From contig NZ_JAQZSJ010000019.1 of the NCBI RefSeq assembly GCF_029360585.1, positions 38,536 through 102,535 of the forward strand: a DNA stretch of 64,000 bases, written 5' to 3'. This document shows positions 23,884 to 32,758 of this stretch, piece by piece. Position 1 is the stretch's first letter. Every line of letters starts with the position of its first letter. Source of the stretch: Cohnella caldifontis. GTDB taxonomy: Bacteria > Bacillota > Bacilli > Paenibacillales > Paenibacillaceae. The notes under the pieces are model-generated. The model worked only from the letters and a program-made list of their open reading frames with translations. It searched no databases and had not been told where the DNA came from. Position numbers and translations under genes: made by a program.

Positions 23884-25884
23884 TCAGGCATTCGCCGCGC
23901 GCGGGCGGCCGGTCGGCGCGGAGCGCGCTTCCGCCGTCAGGTGGACGGCAAGAATGAACATCGCGTGCGACCAAGTGAGCGGAACGACCCAGGCGGTGCC
24001 GCCGCTCGCCTTGTCGACCTGTTCGGGCAGCAGGCCGGTCTTGGTGCGGTGGTTCGCCGCCCAATCGACCAGTTTCTCGGCTTCTTCCGGCTGTCCAGCC
24101 AACGCCCGGAACTGGGCGAGCCATAGCGTCGTAAGAATCCATGGATTGCCGCCGATGTAGGGATCGTCCTCGTACCGCTTGATGCCGCCGACGCCGGGAA
24201 CGGTAAGCGCGCGTTCGACCGCGTCCGCCGTGCGCCAAGCTTGCGGATGATCGGGCGGGACGACCCCGAACGGAACGGATACGCCGAGCAGGCTGACGTC
24301 CACGACCGGATCGAAGGCAAGCCGGAAACGCGGGTACCCTTTGGCGTCCCTGGTCTCCGACGCTTCCTTGCCTTCGGCCCTCGCCCGTTCGTAACTGTCC
24401 CTATCTACGGCGAGCTGAAGGCCCCGGTAGTAGACGCCGTTCTCTTCGTTCCAGCAGAGCGTCCGCACGGTTTCCCCGATGCGATCCGCCGCGCGGTTCC
24501 AACCTTCGCCGAGTGAAGGTTCGCCCGCAAGCGCGGCCATCTCGGTCGCCGCCTTCAATCCGGCGTAGACCGCTGCGGAAGAATACGTGTGCTGGCCGAA
24601 CCGTTCCTCCCATAAATCCCGGCTGGCGTTCGGAAGCCCGTTCGAGGCGTCGATTTCGCGCGTCAAATAATCCGCGCCTTTGCGGACGGCCGGCCACGCC
24701 GCGCGAAGAAAACGCTCTTTCCCTCCCGCGTCCGGAAGCGCCCGGTAATGCTGGAGCATGCCCCAAAGGATGGAGGCGCCTTCGTCGATCTGCAGCCCCC
24801 AGGAAGGCGCAAGCCGCCCGTCGTGGTAGTGGCGCTGCTGCCAGGCCCCGTCTTCATCTTGAGCGGTCAGCGTCCACTCGTAGAACCGGGTGGACAACCC
24901 GTGAAGTCCCGCTTTGTCCAGGGCCGTCGTGATGAAAGCGGCGTCCCGCCCCCAGCAGTAGCCGTACCCGCCGCAGCGGGTGTAGAATTCGTCGAATTCC
25001 GGCGCGGCGATGATGCTGCCGGTCAACTCGTCGGCCATCAGCTTGATCGCCAGCAGCGAACGCTCGTATAGTTCGCGCAGGTCGGCCCGGTCGGACGGGC
25101 ACGGAGCGGCCGAATCCACGAAAGCCTTCCAATAGCCCGCCGTGCGTTCCCGGAGCGTATCCGGGCCCGCCGATTTGGCTTTCCGCAACGCGGCCAGCGA
25201 ATCTTCCAGGCTCCGGCCCGCCGCCAGGTAGACGGTCAAACGCGCCGCACCGCCGGGCGCCACGTCTTCGAAAGCCCACTCCATCGCGCCGTCAGGCGCC
25301 ATGTTGATGTCGGATCCGTTTAAGCCGCCGGCGTTCGCCTGCTCCCACGCGTATCCGGATTGGTAAGCAGTGCATACGTTTGCACTCGAGACCGAAAAAA
25401 AATAATCCCGGTGGAAATGGACGAGGGCGTCGTCGGCCGGTCGGAATTCGGTCGTTTGGTAGGTCGACATTTCCGCGGCCTTGATCGAAGAATAAAAAAC
25501 GAACTGAAAGGACGCCGGCTCGGTTCCCGTGTTCGTAAACCGGTAATCGAATACGAGCGCGTCTTCGCCGGGAACCGCGTACAGTTCCCATTCCGCGCGG
25601 ATCGGCACGCGAGGGGACTCCGCGCGCGCGGCGAATATATTCGTTCCCGGCACGTAGGAAGATTCATGGCGCCACCCGTCCTCGGCGCCGTCGAACCAAG
25701 TGGCGCGCCCGTCACCGCCGGCCAATCGCAGACCGCTTCGGATCCGGTCCGCATGCTGGGGGTAATCGACGTGCGGCCACCAGAAGCGGACGATTCGTCC
25801 CGTGTCCAGCACGGATGCGAGAAAACGGGAGTTGCCGATCACGGCGTCGACCAAGTAAGGCTTGTTGACCAAGTCTGGTTTCAT
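23884..25884 (-). CDS. GH15-family glucoamylase/glucodextranase-like enzyme
   Basis: A 666-residue protein without signal peptide, so cytosolic. The N-terminal ~260 residues are a beta-sandwich (GRIVRFWWPHVDYPQHADRI, LVFDYRFTNTGTEPASFQF). The remainder is an (alpha/alpha)6 barrel with GH15 landmarks: GYGYCWGRDAAFITTALDKA, WGLQIDEGASILWGMLQHY, RDLWEERFGQHTYSSAAVYA and PEQVDKASGGTAWVVPLTWS, where PEQ and PLTWSHA contribute to the active site. It would release glucose from maltodextrins imported by the divergent mdxEFG genes. The ATG lies four bases after the stop of the LacI-type regulator and has GGAG upstream, so both are one operon. Exact linkage specificity is not predictable. Confidence 0.9.
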   Translation of the reverse strand: MKPDLVNKPYLVDAVIGNSRFLASVLDTGRIVRFWWPHVDYPQHADRIRSGLRLAGGDGRATWFDGAEDGWRHESSYVPGTNIFAARAESPRVPIRAEWELYAVPGEDALVFDYRFTNTGTEPASFQFVFYSSIKAAEMSTYQTTEFRPADDALVHFHRDYFFSVSSANVCTAYQSGYAWEQANAGGLNGSDINMAPDGAMEWAFEDVAPGGAARLTVYLAAGRSLEDSLAALRKAKSAGPDTLRERTAGYWKAFVDSAAPCPSDRADLRELYERSLLAIKLMADELTGSIIAAPEFDEFYTRCGGYGYCWGRDAAFITTALDKAGLHGLSTRFYEWTLTAQDEDGAWQQRHYHDGRLAPSWGLQIDEGASILWGMLQHYRALPDAGGKERFLRAAWPAVRKGADYLTREIDASNGLPNASRDLWEERFGQHTYSSAAVYAGLKAATEMAALAGEPSLGEGWNRAADRIGETVRTLCWNEENGVYYRGLQLAVDRDSYERARAEGKEASETRDAKGYPRFRLAFDPVVDVSLLGVSVPFGVVPPDHPQAWRTADAVERALTVPGVGGIKRYEDDPYIGGNPWILTTLWLAQFRALAGQPEEAEKLVDWAANHRTKTGLLPEQVDKASGGTAWVVPLTWSHAMFILAVHLTAEARSAPTGRPRAANA

Positions 25885-25888
25885 GTTG

Positions 25889-26914
25889 TCAGCTCCAATT
25901 GCGTTTTAGATTAAGGGAAGATTCCCGAACGATCAACCGGTGCGGCACGATCGTCCTGAGCGGCAGGGGATGATCGTCCTGGATGGCCCGAATCAACTGC
26001 TGGGAGGCCATGTAACCGAGTTGGTAAATGCCGATGTCGACGCTGCTGAGCGGCGGAGATGAAAGCTCGGCCAGCGCGATGTTGTTGAAGCTGACAAGGC
26101 TGAGATCATCGGGCACGCGGTAACCGAGCTCATTCAGACCGCGCAAAATGCCGAACGTGACGATGTCGTCGATGACGACGAGGGCGGTTGGCCGTTCAGG
26201 CAGGTTCATCAGATAAGACATCGCGCGATAGCCGCTTTCCTGCAGGAATTCGCCTTCCACGATCCATTCCGGCTGCATCGGCAGCCAGTGGCCGTTCATC
26301 GCTTTGCGGTATCCTTCCAGCCGGTCGATCGACACCGTCAAATGGGGAGGGCCGCTCACGAAGCCGATGCGCTCGTGTCCTTGCGCGATCAAATGCTGGG
26401 TCGCGTCGAATGCCGCCTGTACGTTGTCATTGTCGACGCACAATATCTCCTCTTCGGAATGGCCGATCAGGACGAACGGAAAACCTTCGTTCCGGAGGAA
26501 GGCGATGATCGGATCGTTGCGCCGGGATTGCAGCAGGATGATGCCGTCCACGCGCCTTCCCTTTACAAGGCGGGTGACCGCGGTCAATTCTTCCGCTTCG
26601 GAATGCCCGGCGGTCATGAGCAGATCGTAACCGTTGCGGGAAGCTTGCGTCGTGATCCCGCGGATGTTCTCGGCGAAAAAATGGTTCTGGAACAGTTCTT
26701 CCGCCGGCCGCGGCAGCACCATGCCGAGCGTGTACGTCTTGTTGGATACGAGACTGCGGGCCATGACGTTCTGATGATAGCCGAGTTCTTCCATGATGGT
26801 CTTGACCTTCCGGGCCGTTTCCTTGCTGATCCTCGGGTGGTTCGATAAGACGCGGGACACGGTGGAGGGGGAGACCCCCGCTTTTTTGGCCACATCTTTA
26901 ATGGTGATCGGCAT
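25889..26914 (-). CDS. LacI-family repressor of the maltodextrin locus (MalR-like)
   Basis: A 341-residue LacI/GalR regulator. The HTH is intact (ITIKDVAKKAGVSPSTVSRV with LSNHPRISKETARKV after it), including the hinge-proximal MARSLVSNKTYTLGMVLP. The effector domain has VDGIILLQSRRNDPIIAFLR, CVDNDNVQAAFDATQHLIAQ and VVIDDIVTFGILRGLNELGY. ATG 26914 is chosen because it begins just before the HTH; frames upstream give no LacI sequence. It is co-transcribed with the GH15 gene and divergent from mdxE. Three AAACG/CGTTT-type operators lie in the 440 bases between, so it probably represses both directions until maltose or maltodextrin binds. Confidence 0.9.
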   Translation of the reverse strand: MPITIKDVAKKAGVSPSTVSRVLSNHPRISKETARKVKTIMEELGYHQNVMARSLVSNKTYTLGMVLPRPAEELFQNHFFAENIRGITTQASRNGYDLLMTAGHSEAEELTAVTRLVKGRRVDGIILLQSRRNDPIIAFLRNEGFPFVLIGHSEEEILCVDNDNVQAAFDATQHLIAQGHERIGFVSGPPHLTVSIDRLEGYRKAMNGHWLPMQPEWIVEGEFLQESGYRAMSYLMNLPERPTALVVIDDIVTFGILRGLNELGYRVPDDLSLVSFNNIALAELSSPPLSSVDIGIYQLGYMASQQLIRAIQDDHPLPLRTIVPHRLIVRESSLNLKRNWS

Positions 26915-26976
26915 GCTGCGGATTCGTCCTTTTTTTGTCAATTGATATCGCCATCGTAACGCAAGCCGCATGGGAA

Positions 26977-26994
26977 GTAAACGCATACGTTTCC
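26977..26994. promoter_or_regulatory. Candidate MalR operator near malR
   Basis: AAACG-CATA-CGTTT is an inverted repeat 60 bases upstream of the repressor gene. It resembles the other two AAACGTTT-type sites in this intergenic region and would give autoregulation. Confidence 0.4.
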
Positions 26995-27104
26995 CTGATT
27001 GTGCCACACGTTGCACACCGCCACAACTTCATCATTCATTAGAAAAATCGAGAAACGAAGAGATTTCGCGTGATATAGGGGGGATTTATGATCAATTTAG
27101 GTTA

Positions 27105-27119
27105 GTGCAAACGTTTTAC
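27105..27119. promoter_or_regulatory. Candidate MalR operator overlapping the mdxE promoter
   Basis: GCAAACGTTTT is close to the palindrome GCAAACGTTTGC recognised by LacI-family proteins. It overlaps the -35 region proposed for mdxE, the right place for repression. Confidence 0.5.
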
Positions 27120-27142
27120 TATTTGGCGAAATGGCGTATGAT
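27115..27142 (+). promoter_or_regulatory. Possible mdxE promoter
   Basis: TTTACT at 27115-27120 and TATGAT at 27137-27142 with a 16-base spacer. The leader to mdxE is ~210 bases and contains a second operator-like site. The rest of the 27017-27352 gap shows no gene I can support. Confidence 0.35.
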
Positions 27143-27241
27143 ATGGCTGTATCCAAAAGCGCTTTCAATTGGCTTGTTCCAGATTCGAAACGGCGGATTC
27201 GGGGGAAAACGGGACGATTTCGAGGTTTTTCGCGAAATTGG

Positions 27242-27255
27242 TACAAACGTTTGCA
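27242..27255. promoter_or_regulatory. Second candidate MalR operator in the mdxE leader
   Basis: TACAAACGTTTGCA contains the central palindrome CAAACGTTTG. Its position ~100 bases after the proposed promoter fits a roadblock or looping site with the operator at 27105. Confidence 0.5.
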
Positions 27256-27352
27256 TCACCCGGGAAGCCGTTTTGGAAAAGCGGAGGTTGCCGTATGCGC
27301 TTAGGAAGAGAGGAAACACCATTATGGAACCGGAGAGGGGTACTCAAGTTTT

Positions 27353-28681
27353 ATGAAAAGATCGAAATGGCTTACGGTGACCTTGGTATTCGCGCTCGCG
27401 TCGGTGATGTCGGCATGCGGATCCAACAAATCCGACGAGGGAGCTTCCGCTTCCCCGAGCGCCAGCGCTGCCGCGCCCAGCGAGAGCGCGCCGGCATCCA
27501 CAGCGGCGGCGTCCGAAGACGAAGTGAAGCCGGAAGAGGGCGCGAAGCTGGTCGTATGGTACTCCGCCAGCGAGAAAGCGCTGATCGACGAAGCCGCTAA
27601 AGCATTCAAAGAGAAGTACGGCATCGATGTCGAATACCAGGACGTAGGTCCGGACAAATCGATCGAAAAAATCATCACGGACGGCCCCGCGGGCGTAGGC
27701 GCCGATGTGTTCCTGGCCGTGCACGACCGGCTTGGCTCCGCCGTTCAGGCAGGCGTCGTTCTCCCGAACGACCTGCACGAAGAAGAATCGAAAGCGAACA
27801 ACTCGCAAAAAGCGGTAGACGCTTGGACGATCGACGGCCAGCTGTACGGCTACCCGATGTCGGTCGAGACGACGGCGGTCTTCTACAACAAAGACCTCGT
27901 GCCGAACGGCGCGGCCCCGAAAACGTGGGACGAAGTCATCCATTTCGCGAAAACGTACAATGACGCGAATGCGAAAAAATACGCCTACATGTGGGAAGTC
28001 GGCAACGGTTACTGGAGCTGGGGCTATTTCGGAGGATACGGCGCTTACGTATTCGGCAAAGACGGCAGCGACGGTTCCGACATCGGCCTGAACAAGCCGG
28101 AAGGCGTGGAAGCGGCCAAATTCTTCGAGAGCCTGCACGACATCCTGCCGATCAAGGCCGCGGACATCAAAGCCGACATCAAAACGAGCCTGTTCACCGA
28201 AGGCAAACTGGCCATGAACGTCAGCGGACCTTGGCAGACGCAAGAGTTCATCAAAGCCATGGGCGACAAAGTCGGCGTAGCGGAATACCCGACGCTGCCG
28301 AACGGCAAGCCGATGATGCCGTTCTCCGGCGTGAAAGGTTTCCTGGTCAACGCCTACACGAAATACCCGATCGCGGCGAAACTGTTCGCCGAGCTGGTAT
28401 CGTCCGAACAATTCCAGCAGAAAAACTTCGAGCTGTTCGGAAGCCTGCCGTCCAACAAGAACGTGGCGGCAAGCGACAAAGTGACGAGCGATCCGTTCGC
28501 GAGCGTATTCCTGAAGCAGTTCGACAATTCCACCCCGATGCCGAAAATCGCGGAAATGAACGCTTTCTGGTCCACGCACGAAGCGGCGCTCAGCTCCCTC
28601 TGGAACGACCAAACGGATCCGCAGAAGACGATGGACGAGTGGGCGAAGAAAATGTCCGACGCCATCGCCAGCAGCAAATAA
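27353..28681 (+). CDS. mdxE: Maltodextrin-binding lipoprotein
   Basis: A 442-residue family 1 solute-binding protein. Signal peptide with lipobox VMSAC (Cys22), then a Ser/Ala/Glu-rich tether. The mature part follows MalE/MdxE: LVVWYSASEKALIDEAAKAF, VQAGVVLPNDL, WTIDGQLYGYPMSVETTAVF, FTEGKLAMNVSGPWQTQEFI, and a closing KTMDEWAKKMSDAIASSK. GGAGAGGGG precedes the ATG. It uses AAA, GAA and CTG-type codons with little variety, as highly expressed binding proteins do. It heads mdxE-mdxF-mdxG-amylase, and a hairpin at 28710-28732 after it may set its higher transcript level. Confidence 0.93.
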   Translation: MKRSKWLTVTLVFALASVMSACGSNKSDEGASASPSASAAAPSESAPASTAAASEDEVKPEEGAKLVVWYSASEKALIDEAAKAFKEKYGIDVEYQDVGPDKSIEKIITDGPAGVGADVFLAVHDRLGSAVQAGVVLPNDLHEEESKANNSQKAVDAWTIDGQLYGYPMSVETTAVFYNKDLVPNGAAPKTWDEVIHFAKTYNDANAKKYAYMWEVGNGYWSWGYFGGYGAYVFGKDGSDGSDIGLNKPEGVEAAKFFESLHDILPIKAADIKADIKTSLFTEGKLAMNVSGPWQTQEFIKAMGDKVGVAEYPTLPNGKPMMPFSGVKGFLVNAYTKYPIAAKLFAELVSSEQFQQKNFELFGSLPSNKNVAASDKVTSDPFASVFLKQFDNSTPMPKIAEMNAFWSTHEAALSSLWNDQTDPQKTMDEWAKKMSDAIASSK

Positions 28682-28709
28682 TCGATTTCGATACGGCAAT
28701 CCCAACCTT

Positions 28710-28732
28710 CACCCGCCGGCCGACGGCGGGTG
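28710..28732 (+). other. Intra-operon hairpin between mdxE and mdxF
   Basis: CACCCGCCG and CGGCGGGTG form a perfect 9-base stem around GCCGA with no T tract. In binding-protein operons such hairpins protect the 3' end of the first transcript part and yield more binding protein than permease. That role is inferred. Confidence 0.55.
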
Positions 28733-28760
28733 AACGGTTTCAGGAAGGAGACGGGTCCGC

Positions 28761-30053
28761 TTGAAGCGACACGCAGCGGCGGCAGGTTGGCTATCGGCGT
28801 TATGCGCGGGCTTGGGACAATGGTACAACCGGCAATACGCCAAAGGATTGCTGCTGGTCCTGATCCATGCGGCGGGCATTTACCTGATCGCGGCCAAGCT
28901 GTCCCCATATTTGAAAGGCCTCTACACGCTTGGGACGAAGGGGCAGCACCTGGAGAAGGTCGGGAAAATCAGCAAGATGGTTCCCGGGGACCATTCCATT
29001 TTCATGATGATCCACGGCGTCATGGCGGCGCTCGTGGCGGTGCTTTTCGTCGTTATCTACATTCTGAATATCCGCGATGCCGTGGCGGTCGGCCGCAGAC
29101 GCGAGCTGGAGAAGGACCCGAGAAGCCTGAACAGCTCCGTGTTTCCCTGGATGCTGCTCGCGCTGCCGATCATCGGCGTCGTGTTTTTCACGATCATGCC
29201 GATCGTGTTCACGTCGCTGATCGCCTTCACCAACTACGCTTCGCCCAATCATATTCCGCCGAAAAACCTGGTCGACTGGGTCGGCTTCGCCACGTTCCAC
29301 AAGCTGTTCAACCTGAACGTCTGGAGCAACACGTTTTTCGGCGTGATGACCTGGACTTTCATTTGGGCGGTGCTCGCGACCGTCACTTGCTATTTCGGCG
29401 GCATCCTGGTCGCCTTGCTGATCAACCAGCAAGGAGTCCGCTTCAAAGGCTTCTGGAGAATGCTGTTCATTATCCCGTACGCGATTCCGCAATTCGTGTC
29501 CCTCTTGATCATGCGGAACATGCTCAACGAGAAGTTCGGACCGATCAACCAATATTTCCGCGCGTTCGGGCTCGAGGGGCTGCCTTGGCTGAACGATCCG
29601 ATCTGGGCCAAAGTTTCGGTTATCGTGGTCAACATGTGGATCGGGATCCCGGTGTCGATGGTGCTCGTCATGGGGATTCTGACGAACATCCCGAAGGATC
29701 TGTACGAAGCCGCGGACGTGGACGGGGCGTCTCCCTGGATGAAGTTCCGCAACATCACCCTGCCGTACGTGCTGTTCGCGACCGCGCCGATCCTGATCAC
29801 GCAGTTCGCGGGCAACATCAACAACTTCAACGTCATTTTCCTGCTGACCGGCGGGAATCCCGCGACGATGGCTTACAACAACGCGGGAGAGACGGACCTG
29901 CTCGTGACCTGGCTGTATAAGCTGACGCTCGACTTCAACCAATACAACATCGCGGCGGCCGTTTCGATCCTGATCTTCCTGTTCATCGCTACGCTGGCCA
30001 TCGTGATGTACCGGAGAACAAGGTCGTTCCGAGAGGAGGACATGATCCAATGA
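28761..30053 (+). CDS. mdxF: Maltodextrin ABC transporter permease MdxF (MalF type)
   Basis: A 430-residue membrane protein. An N-terminal extension of ~120 residues with two or three helices (WLSALCAGLGQWYNRQYAKG, HGVMAALVAVLFVVIYILNI) precedes the six-helix permease core, as in Gram-positive MdxF. The EAA loop is DLYEAADVDGASPWMKFRNI, followed by TLPYVLF; the FLLTGGNPATMAYNNAGETD motif is family-typical. The start is TTG 28761, ten bases after GGAAGGAG. It overlaps mdxG by four bases (ATGA). It pairs with MdxG and takes an ATPase from elsewhere, since none is encoded here. Confidence 0.93.
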   Translation: MKRHAAAAGWLSALCAGLGQWYNRQYAKGLLLVLIHAAGIYLIAAKLSPYLKGLYTLGTKGQHLEKVGKISKMVPGDHSIFMMIHGVMAALVAVLFVVIYILNIRDAVAVGRRRELEKDPRSLNSSVFPWMLLALPIIGVVFFTIMPIVFTSLIAFTNYASPNHIPPKNLVDWVGFATFHKLFNLNVWSNTFFGVMTWTFIWAVLATVTCYFGGILVALLINQQGVRFKGFWRMLFIIPYAIPQFVSLLIMRNMLNEKFGPINQYFRAFGLEGLPWLNDPIWAKVSVIVVNMWIGIPVSMVLVMGILTNIPKDLYEAADVDGASPWMKFRNITLPYVLFATAPILITQFAGNINNFNVIFLLTGGNPATMAYNNAGETDLLVTWLYKLTLDFNQYNIAAAVSILIFLFIATLAIVMYRRTRSFREEDMIQ

Positions 30054-30880
30054 AGCCCAGGTTGGTGCTCAGCTACGCGCTGCTCGTTCTGATCGGATGC
30101 GCTTGCCTGTATCCGGCGCTGTGGACGGTGCTGTCCTCCTTCCGGGTCGGGAACTCGCTGTTCAGCGACCATTTCATACCGACCAAGTGGACGCTGGACC
30201 ATTACCGGGACTTGTTCCGGGACCGCGATACCCGCAGCATTCCGTACGCTACCTGGTACCTGAACACGCTCAAGGTGTCGACGGTAAGCATGGTGCTGGG
30301 AACGCTGATCCAGCTGCTGACCGCGTACGCGTTCTCCCGTTTCCGCTTCAATGGCCGTAAATCGCTCATGACGGTGACGCTGATTCTCGGCATGTTTCCC
30401 GGGTTCCTCAGCATCATGGCGTTGTTCGTCATCTTCAACACGCTGAATCTGCTCGACACCCAATGGGCGCTGATCATCGTGTATTCCGCCGGCGCGGCGC
30501 TGGGCATGTTCGTGGCCAAAGGCTTCTTCGACACGATCCCGCGCAGCCTGGAAGAGGCGGCCCGGATCGACGGGGCCAGCCATATGCGGATTTTCACGAA
30601 CATCATCCTGCCGCTGTCGCGTCCGATCATTACCTATATTTCGCTGACGACGTTCGCCGGCGCGTGGGTGGACTTCATTTTCGCCCGGATGATCCTGCGG
30701 ACGCCGGAAAAATGGACGCTGGCGGTCGGGCTTTGGAACATCATCGACGCCTATAACAGCACGGAATTCACGTTGTTCGCCGCGGGCTGCGTGCTGGTCG
30801 CCATTCCGATCACGACCCTGTTCATGTACACGCAGCGGTTCCTCGTCGACGGTTTGACGGCGGGCGCGAGCAAAGGATGA
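30050..30880 (+). CDS. mdxG: Maltodextrin ABC transporter permease MdxG (MalG type)
   Basis: A 276-residue six-helix permease. The EAA loop is SLEEAARIDGASHMRIFTNI followed by ILPLSRPI, and the C-terminus is TQRFLVDGLTAGASKG, the usual carbohydrate permease ending. Start and stop both overlap neighbours by four bases (ATGA), so mdxF, mdxG and the amylase gene are translationally coupled. It forms the membrane channel with MdxF for maltose and maltodextrins. Confidence 0.94.
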   Translation: MKPRLVLSYALLVLIGCACLYPALWTVLSSFRVGNSLFSDHFIPTKWTLDHYRDLFRDRDTRSIPYATWYLNTLKVSTVSMVLGTLIQLLTAYAFSRFRFNGRKSLMTVTLILGMFPGFLSIMALFVIFNTLNLLDTQWALIIVYSAGAALGMFVAKGFFDTIPRSLEEAARIDGASHMRIFTNIILPLSRPIITYISLTTFAGAWVDFIFARMILRTPEKWTLAVGLWNIIDAYNSTEFTLFAAGCVLVAIPITTLFMYTQRFLVDGLTAGASKG

Positions 30881-32481
30881 GCCGGTCGCGGCGGAGACGG
30901 GCGGCCGCTGGTTTGGCGGCGGCGCTGCTGGGCGGGGCGCTGGCGTCCTGTTCGGGGGCGAACGGCGGGGATGGGCAAGCTTCTTCCGAGTCGCACGTAT
31001 ACTATGAAATCTTCGTGCGTTCCTTCGCCGACTCCAACGGAGACGGCATCGGCGATCTGAACGGCATCACGGCCAAGCTGGATTACCTGAACGACGGCAA
31101 GCCGGGTACCGGCAACGACCTCGGCGTGGACGGCATTTGGCTGATGCCGATCAACCCGTCGCCTTCCTACCATGGCTACGACGTCACGGATTACGAGAAC
31201 GTGAATCCGGATTACGGCACGATGGAGGATCTGAAGAAGCTGGTATCGGAAGCGCACAAACGCGGGATCAAGGTGATCATGGACCTGGTCGTCAACCATA
31301 CCAGTTCGCAGCATCCTTGGTTCGTCGATTCGGCTTCCGGCAAGGATAGCGCGTTTCGGAACTGGTACGTCTGGGCGGAAGACGCCGGCCGGGAGCCTTC
31401 GGGGTCGAGCGCCGCAGGGGCTTCCGAGGCGTGGCACCTGAAGAAAGGCAGCCATTACCTCGGGATCTTCTGGGACGGGATGCCGGATTTGAACTTCGAC
31501 GAGCCCGCCGTTCGGCAGGCCGTGATCGACGCAGGCAAGTTCTGGCTGGAGTCGGGCATCGACGGCTTCCGCATCGACGCCGCCAAGCACGTTTACGAGA
31601 ACTTGAACACCGACAAAAACCAGAAGACGCTGAACCGGAACGTCGCATGGTGGCAGGAGTTCCGCCAGGCGATGCAGAAGGTCAAGCCGGACGTCTACAT
31701 CGTCGGCGAAGTCTGGGATTCCACCGCCCGGGTGGGACCGTTCCTGAAAGGGATGGATTCGGCTTTCAACTTCGACCTGGCGGCGAACCTGATCGGGGCG
31801 GCCCGGAACGAGAGCGCTTCGAACGTGGGCTTCACGCTGTCGCGGATCCATGAGTTTTACGGGAAACATTCGGACGGCAAGTTCGTGGAAGCGCCGTTCC
31901 TGTCCAACCATGACCAGACGCGGGTGATGACGGCGCTGCAAGGCAACGCGGACCATGCGAAAATGGCGGCGTCCCTGCTGCTCACGATGCCCGGCAACGC
32001 GTTCGTGTATTACGGCGAGGAACTCGGCATGACCGGCGCGAAGCCGGACGAGCGGATCCGCGAGCCGTTCCCCTGGAAGCGGGCCCCCGGCGCTCCGGAG
32101 GAAACGACGTGGGAGCCGGCGACCGGGCGCGGAGACGGCTCGGTTTCGGTGGAAGCGGAGGACGGGGCTGCCGATTCCTTGCTGAACCGATATCGGGCGC
32201 TGATCGGCTGGAGGCAGAAGGACGCGGCGCTCCGCGGCAACGCGATCGGCGAATACGAAGTCGGGAACAAGTCCGTCATGGCTTACACGCGCGGCTCCGG
32301 CGAGGAAAAACGGCTGGTCCTGCACAACCTTTCGGGCAAGCCGCAATCGGTGGAGATCGCCGCGACGAAAGCGGAGCCGACCGCGTTCGCGAAAGTTCTG
32401 TTTACGACGGACGAGTCGGCCAGGCTCAAGGGCGGAATGCTTGAACTCCCTCCATATACAAGCGTCGTGCTAATGCCGTAA
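30877..32481 (+). CDS. Surface lipoprotein alpha-amylase (GH13)
   Basis: A 534-residue GH13 enzyme with a signal peptide and lipobox LASC (Cys25), so anchored outside the membrane. The (beta/alpha)8 barrel shows DLVVNHTS (136-143), nucleophile Asp234 in GFRIDAAKH, acid Glu278 in GEVWD and Asp346 in FLSNHD. The order resembles oligo-active amylases that work on starch fragments. A short beta domain closes the protein. The start overlaps mdxG by four bases. It would cut starch or long dextrins at the cell surface and feed MdxE, which is captured in its operon position. A terminator follows at 32503. Confidence 0.92.
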   Translation: MSRSRRRRAAAGLAAALLGGALASCSGANGGDGQASSESHVYYEIFVRSFADSNGDGIGDLNGITAKLDYLNDGKPGTGNDLGVDGIWLMPINPSPSYHGYDVTDYENVNPDYGTMEDLKKLVSEAHKRGIKVIMDLVVNHTSSQHPWFVDSASGKDSAFRNWYVWAEDAGREPSGSSAAGASEAWHLKKGSHYLGIFWDGMPDLNFDEPAVRQAVIDAGKFWLESGIDGFRIDAAKHVYENLNTDKNQKTLNRNVAWWQEFRQAMQKVKPDVYIVGEVWDSTARVGPFLKGMDSAFNFDLAANLIGAARNESASNVGFTLSRIHEFYGKHSDGKFVEAPFLSNHDQTRVMTALQGNADHAKMAASLLLTMPGNAFVYYGEELGMTGAKPDERIREPFPWKRAPGAPEETTWEPATGRGDGSVSVEAEDGAADSLLNRYRALIGWRQKDAALRGNAIGEYEVGNKSVMAYTRGSGEEKRLVLHNLSGKPQSVEIAATKAEPTAFAKVLFTTDESARLKGGMLELPPYTSVVLMP

Positions 32482-32502
32482 GCAGCGACTTTATCGCCGC
32501 GA

Positions 32503-32545
32503 AAAACCCCGCAAACCGGAAATGTTTCCGGCTTGCGGGGTTTTC
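32503..32545. terminator. Terminator after the amylase operon
   Basis: AAAACCCCGCAA pairs with TTGCGGGGTTTT, enclosing an inner CCGGAAA/TTTCCGG stem. A-rich and T-rich flanks on both sides would let it act in both directions between the convergent GH13 genes. Confidence 0.9.
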
Positions 32546-32607
32546 GATTGCGCGCGGCGCGCGCTGCCTGCTGGCTCGGGCGACCTTCTTCAGCTGGATG
32601 AGGTACC

Positions 32608-32725
32608 AAGGTGCACTTGAGATGTTGCGAACTCCGGCTTTCCGGCTCTTCAGGTGCCATAATGCACCTTATTTTAAGGGAAAAACCCATTTTCTTGATT
32701 ACCGAGGGATATGAAGTGCACTTTG
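32608..32725. repeat. Short GTGCAC-type repeats between convergent GH13 genes
   Basis: AAGGTGCACTT at 32608, TGCACCTTAT at 32663 and GAAGTGCACTTTG at 32713 are related words in direct and inverted orientation. The 277-base gap otherwise shows only the terminator at 32503. They may belong to a dispersed non-coding repeat. One window cannot show dispersal. Confidence 0.3.
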
Positions 32726-32758
32726 ATCATATGGCGTCGTAGGACAAGGAAAGCCGTC

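Noticed and set aside
30751..32346. Minus-strand open frame of 531 codons
   Set aside because: It is the antisense shadow of the alpha-amylase gene, whose catalytic motifs are clear on the plus strand.
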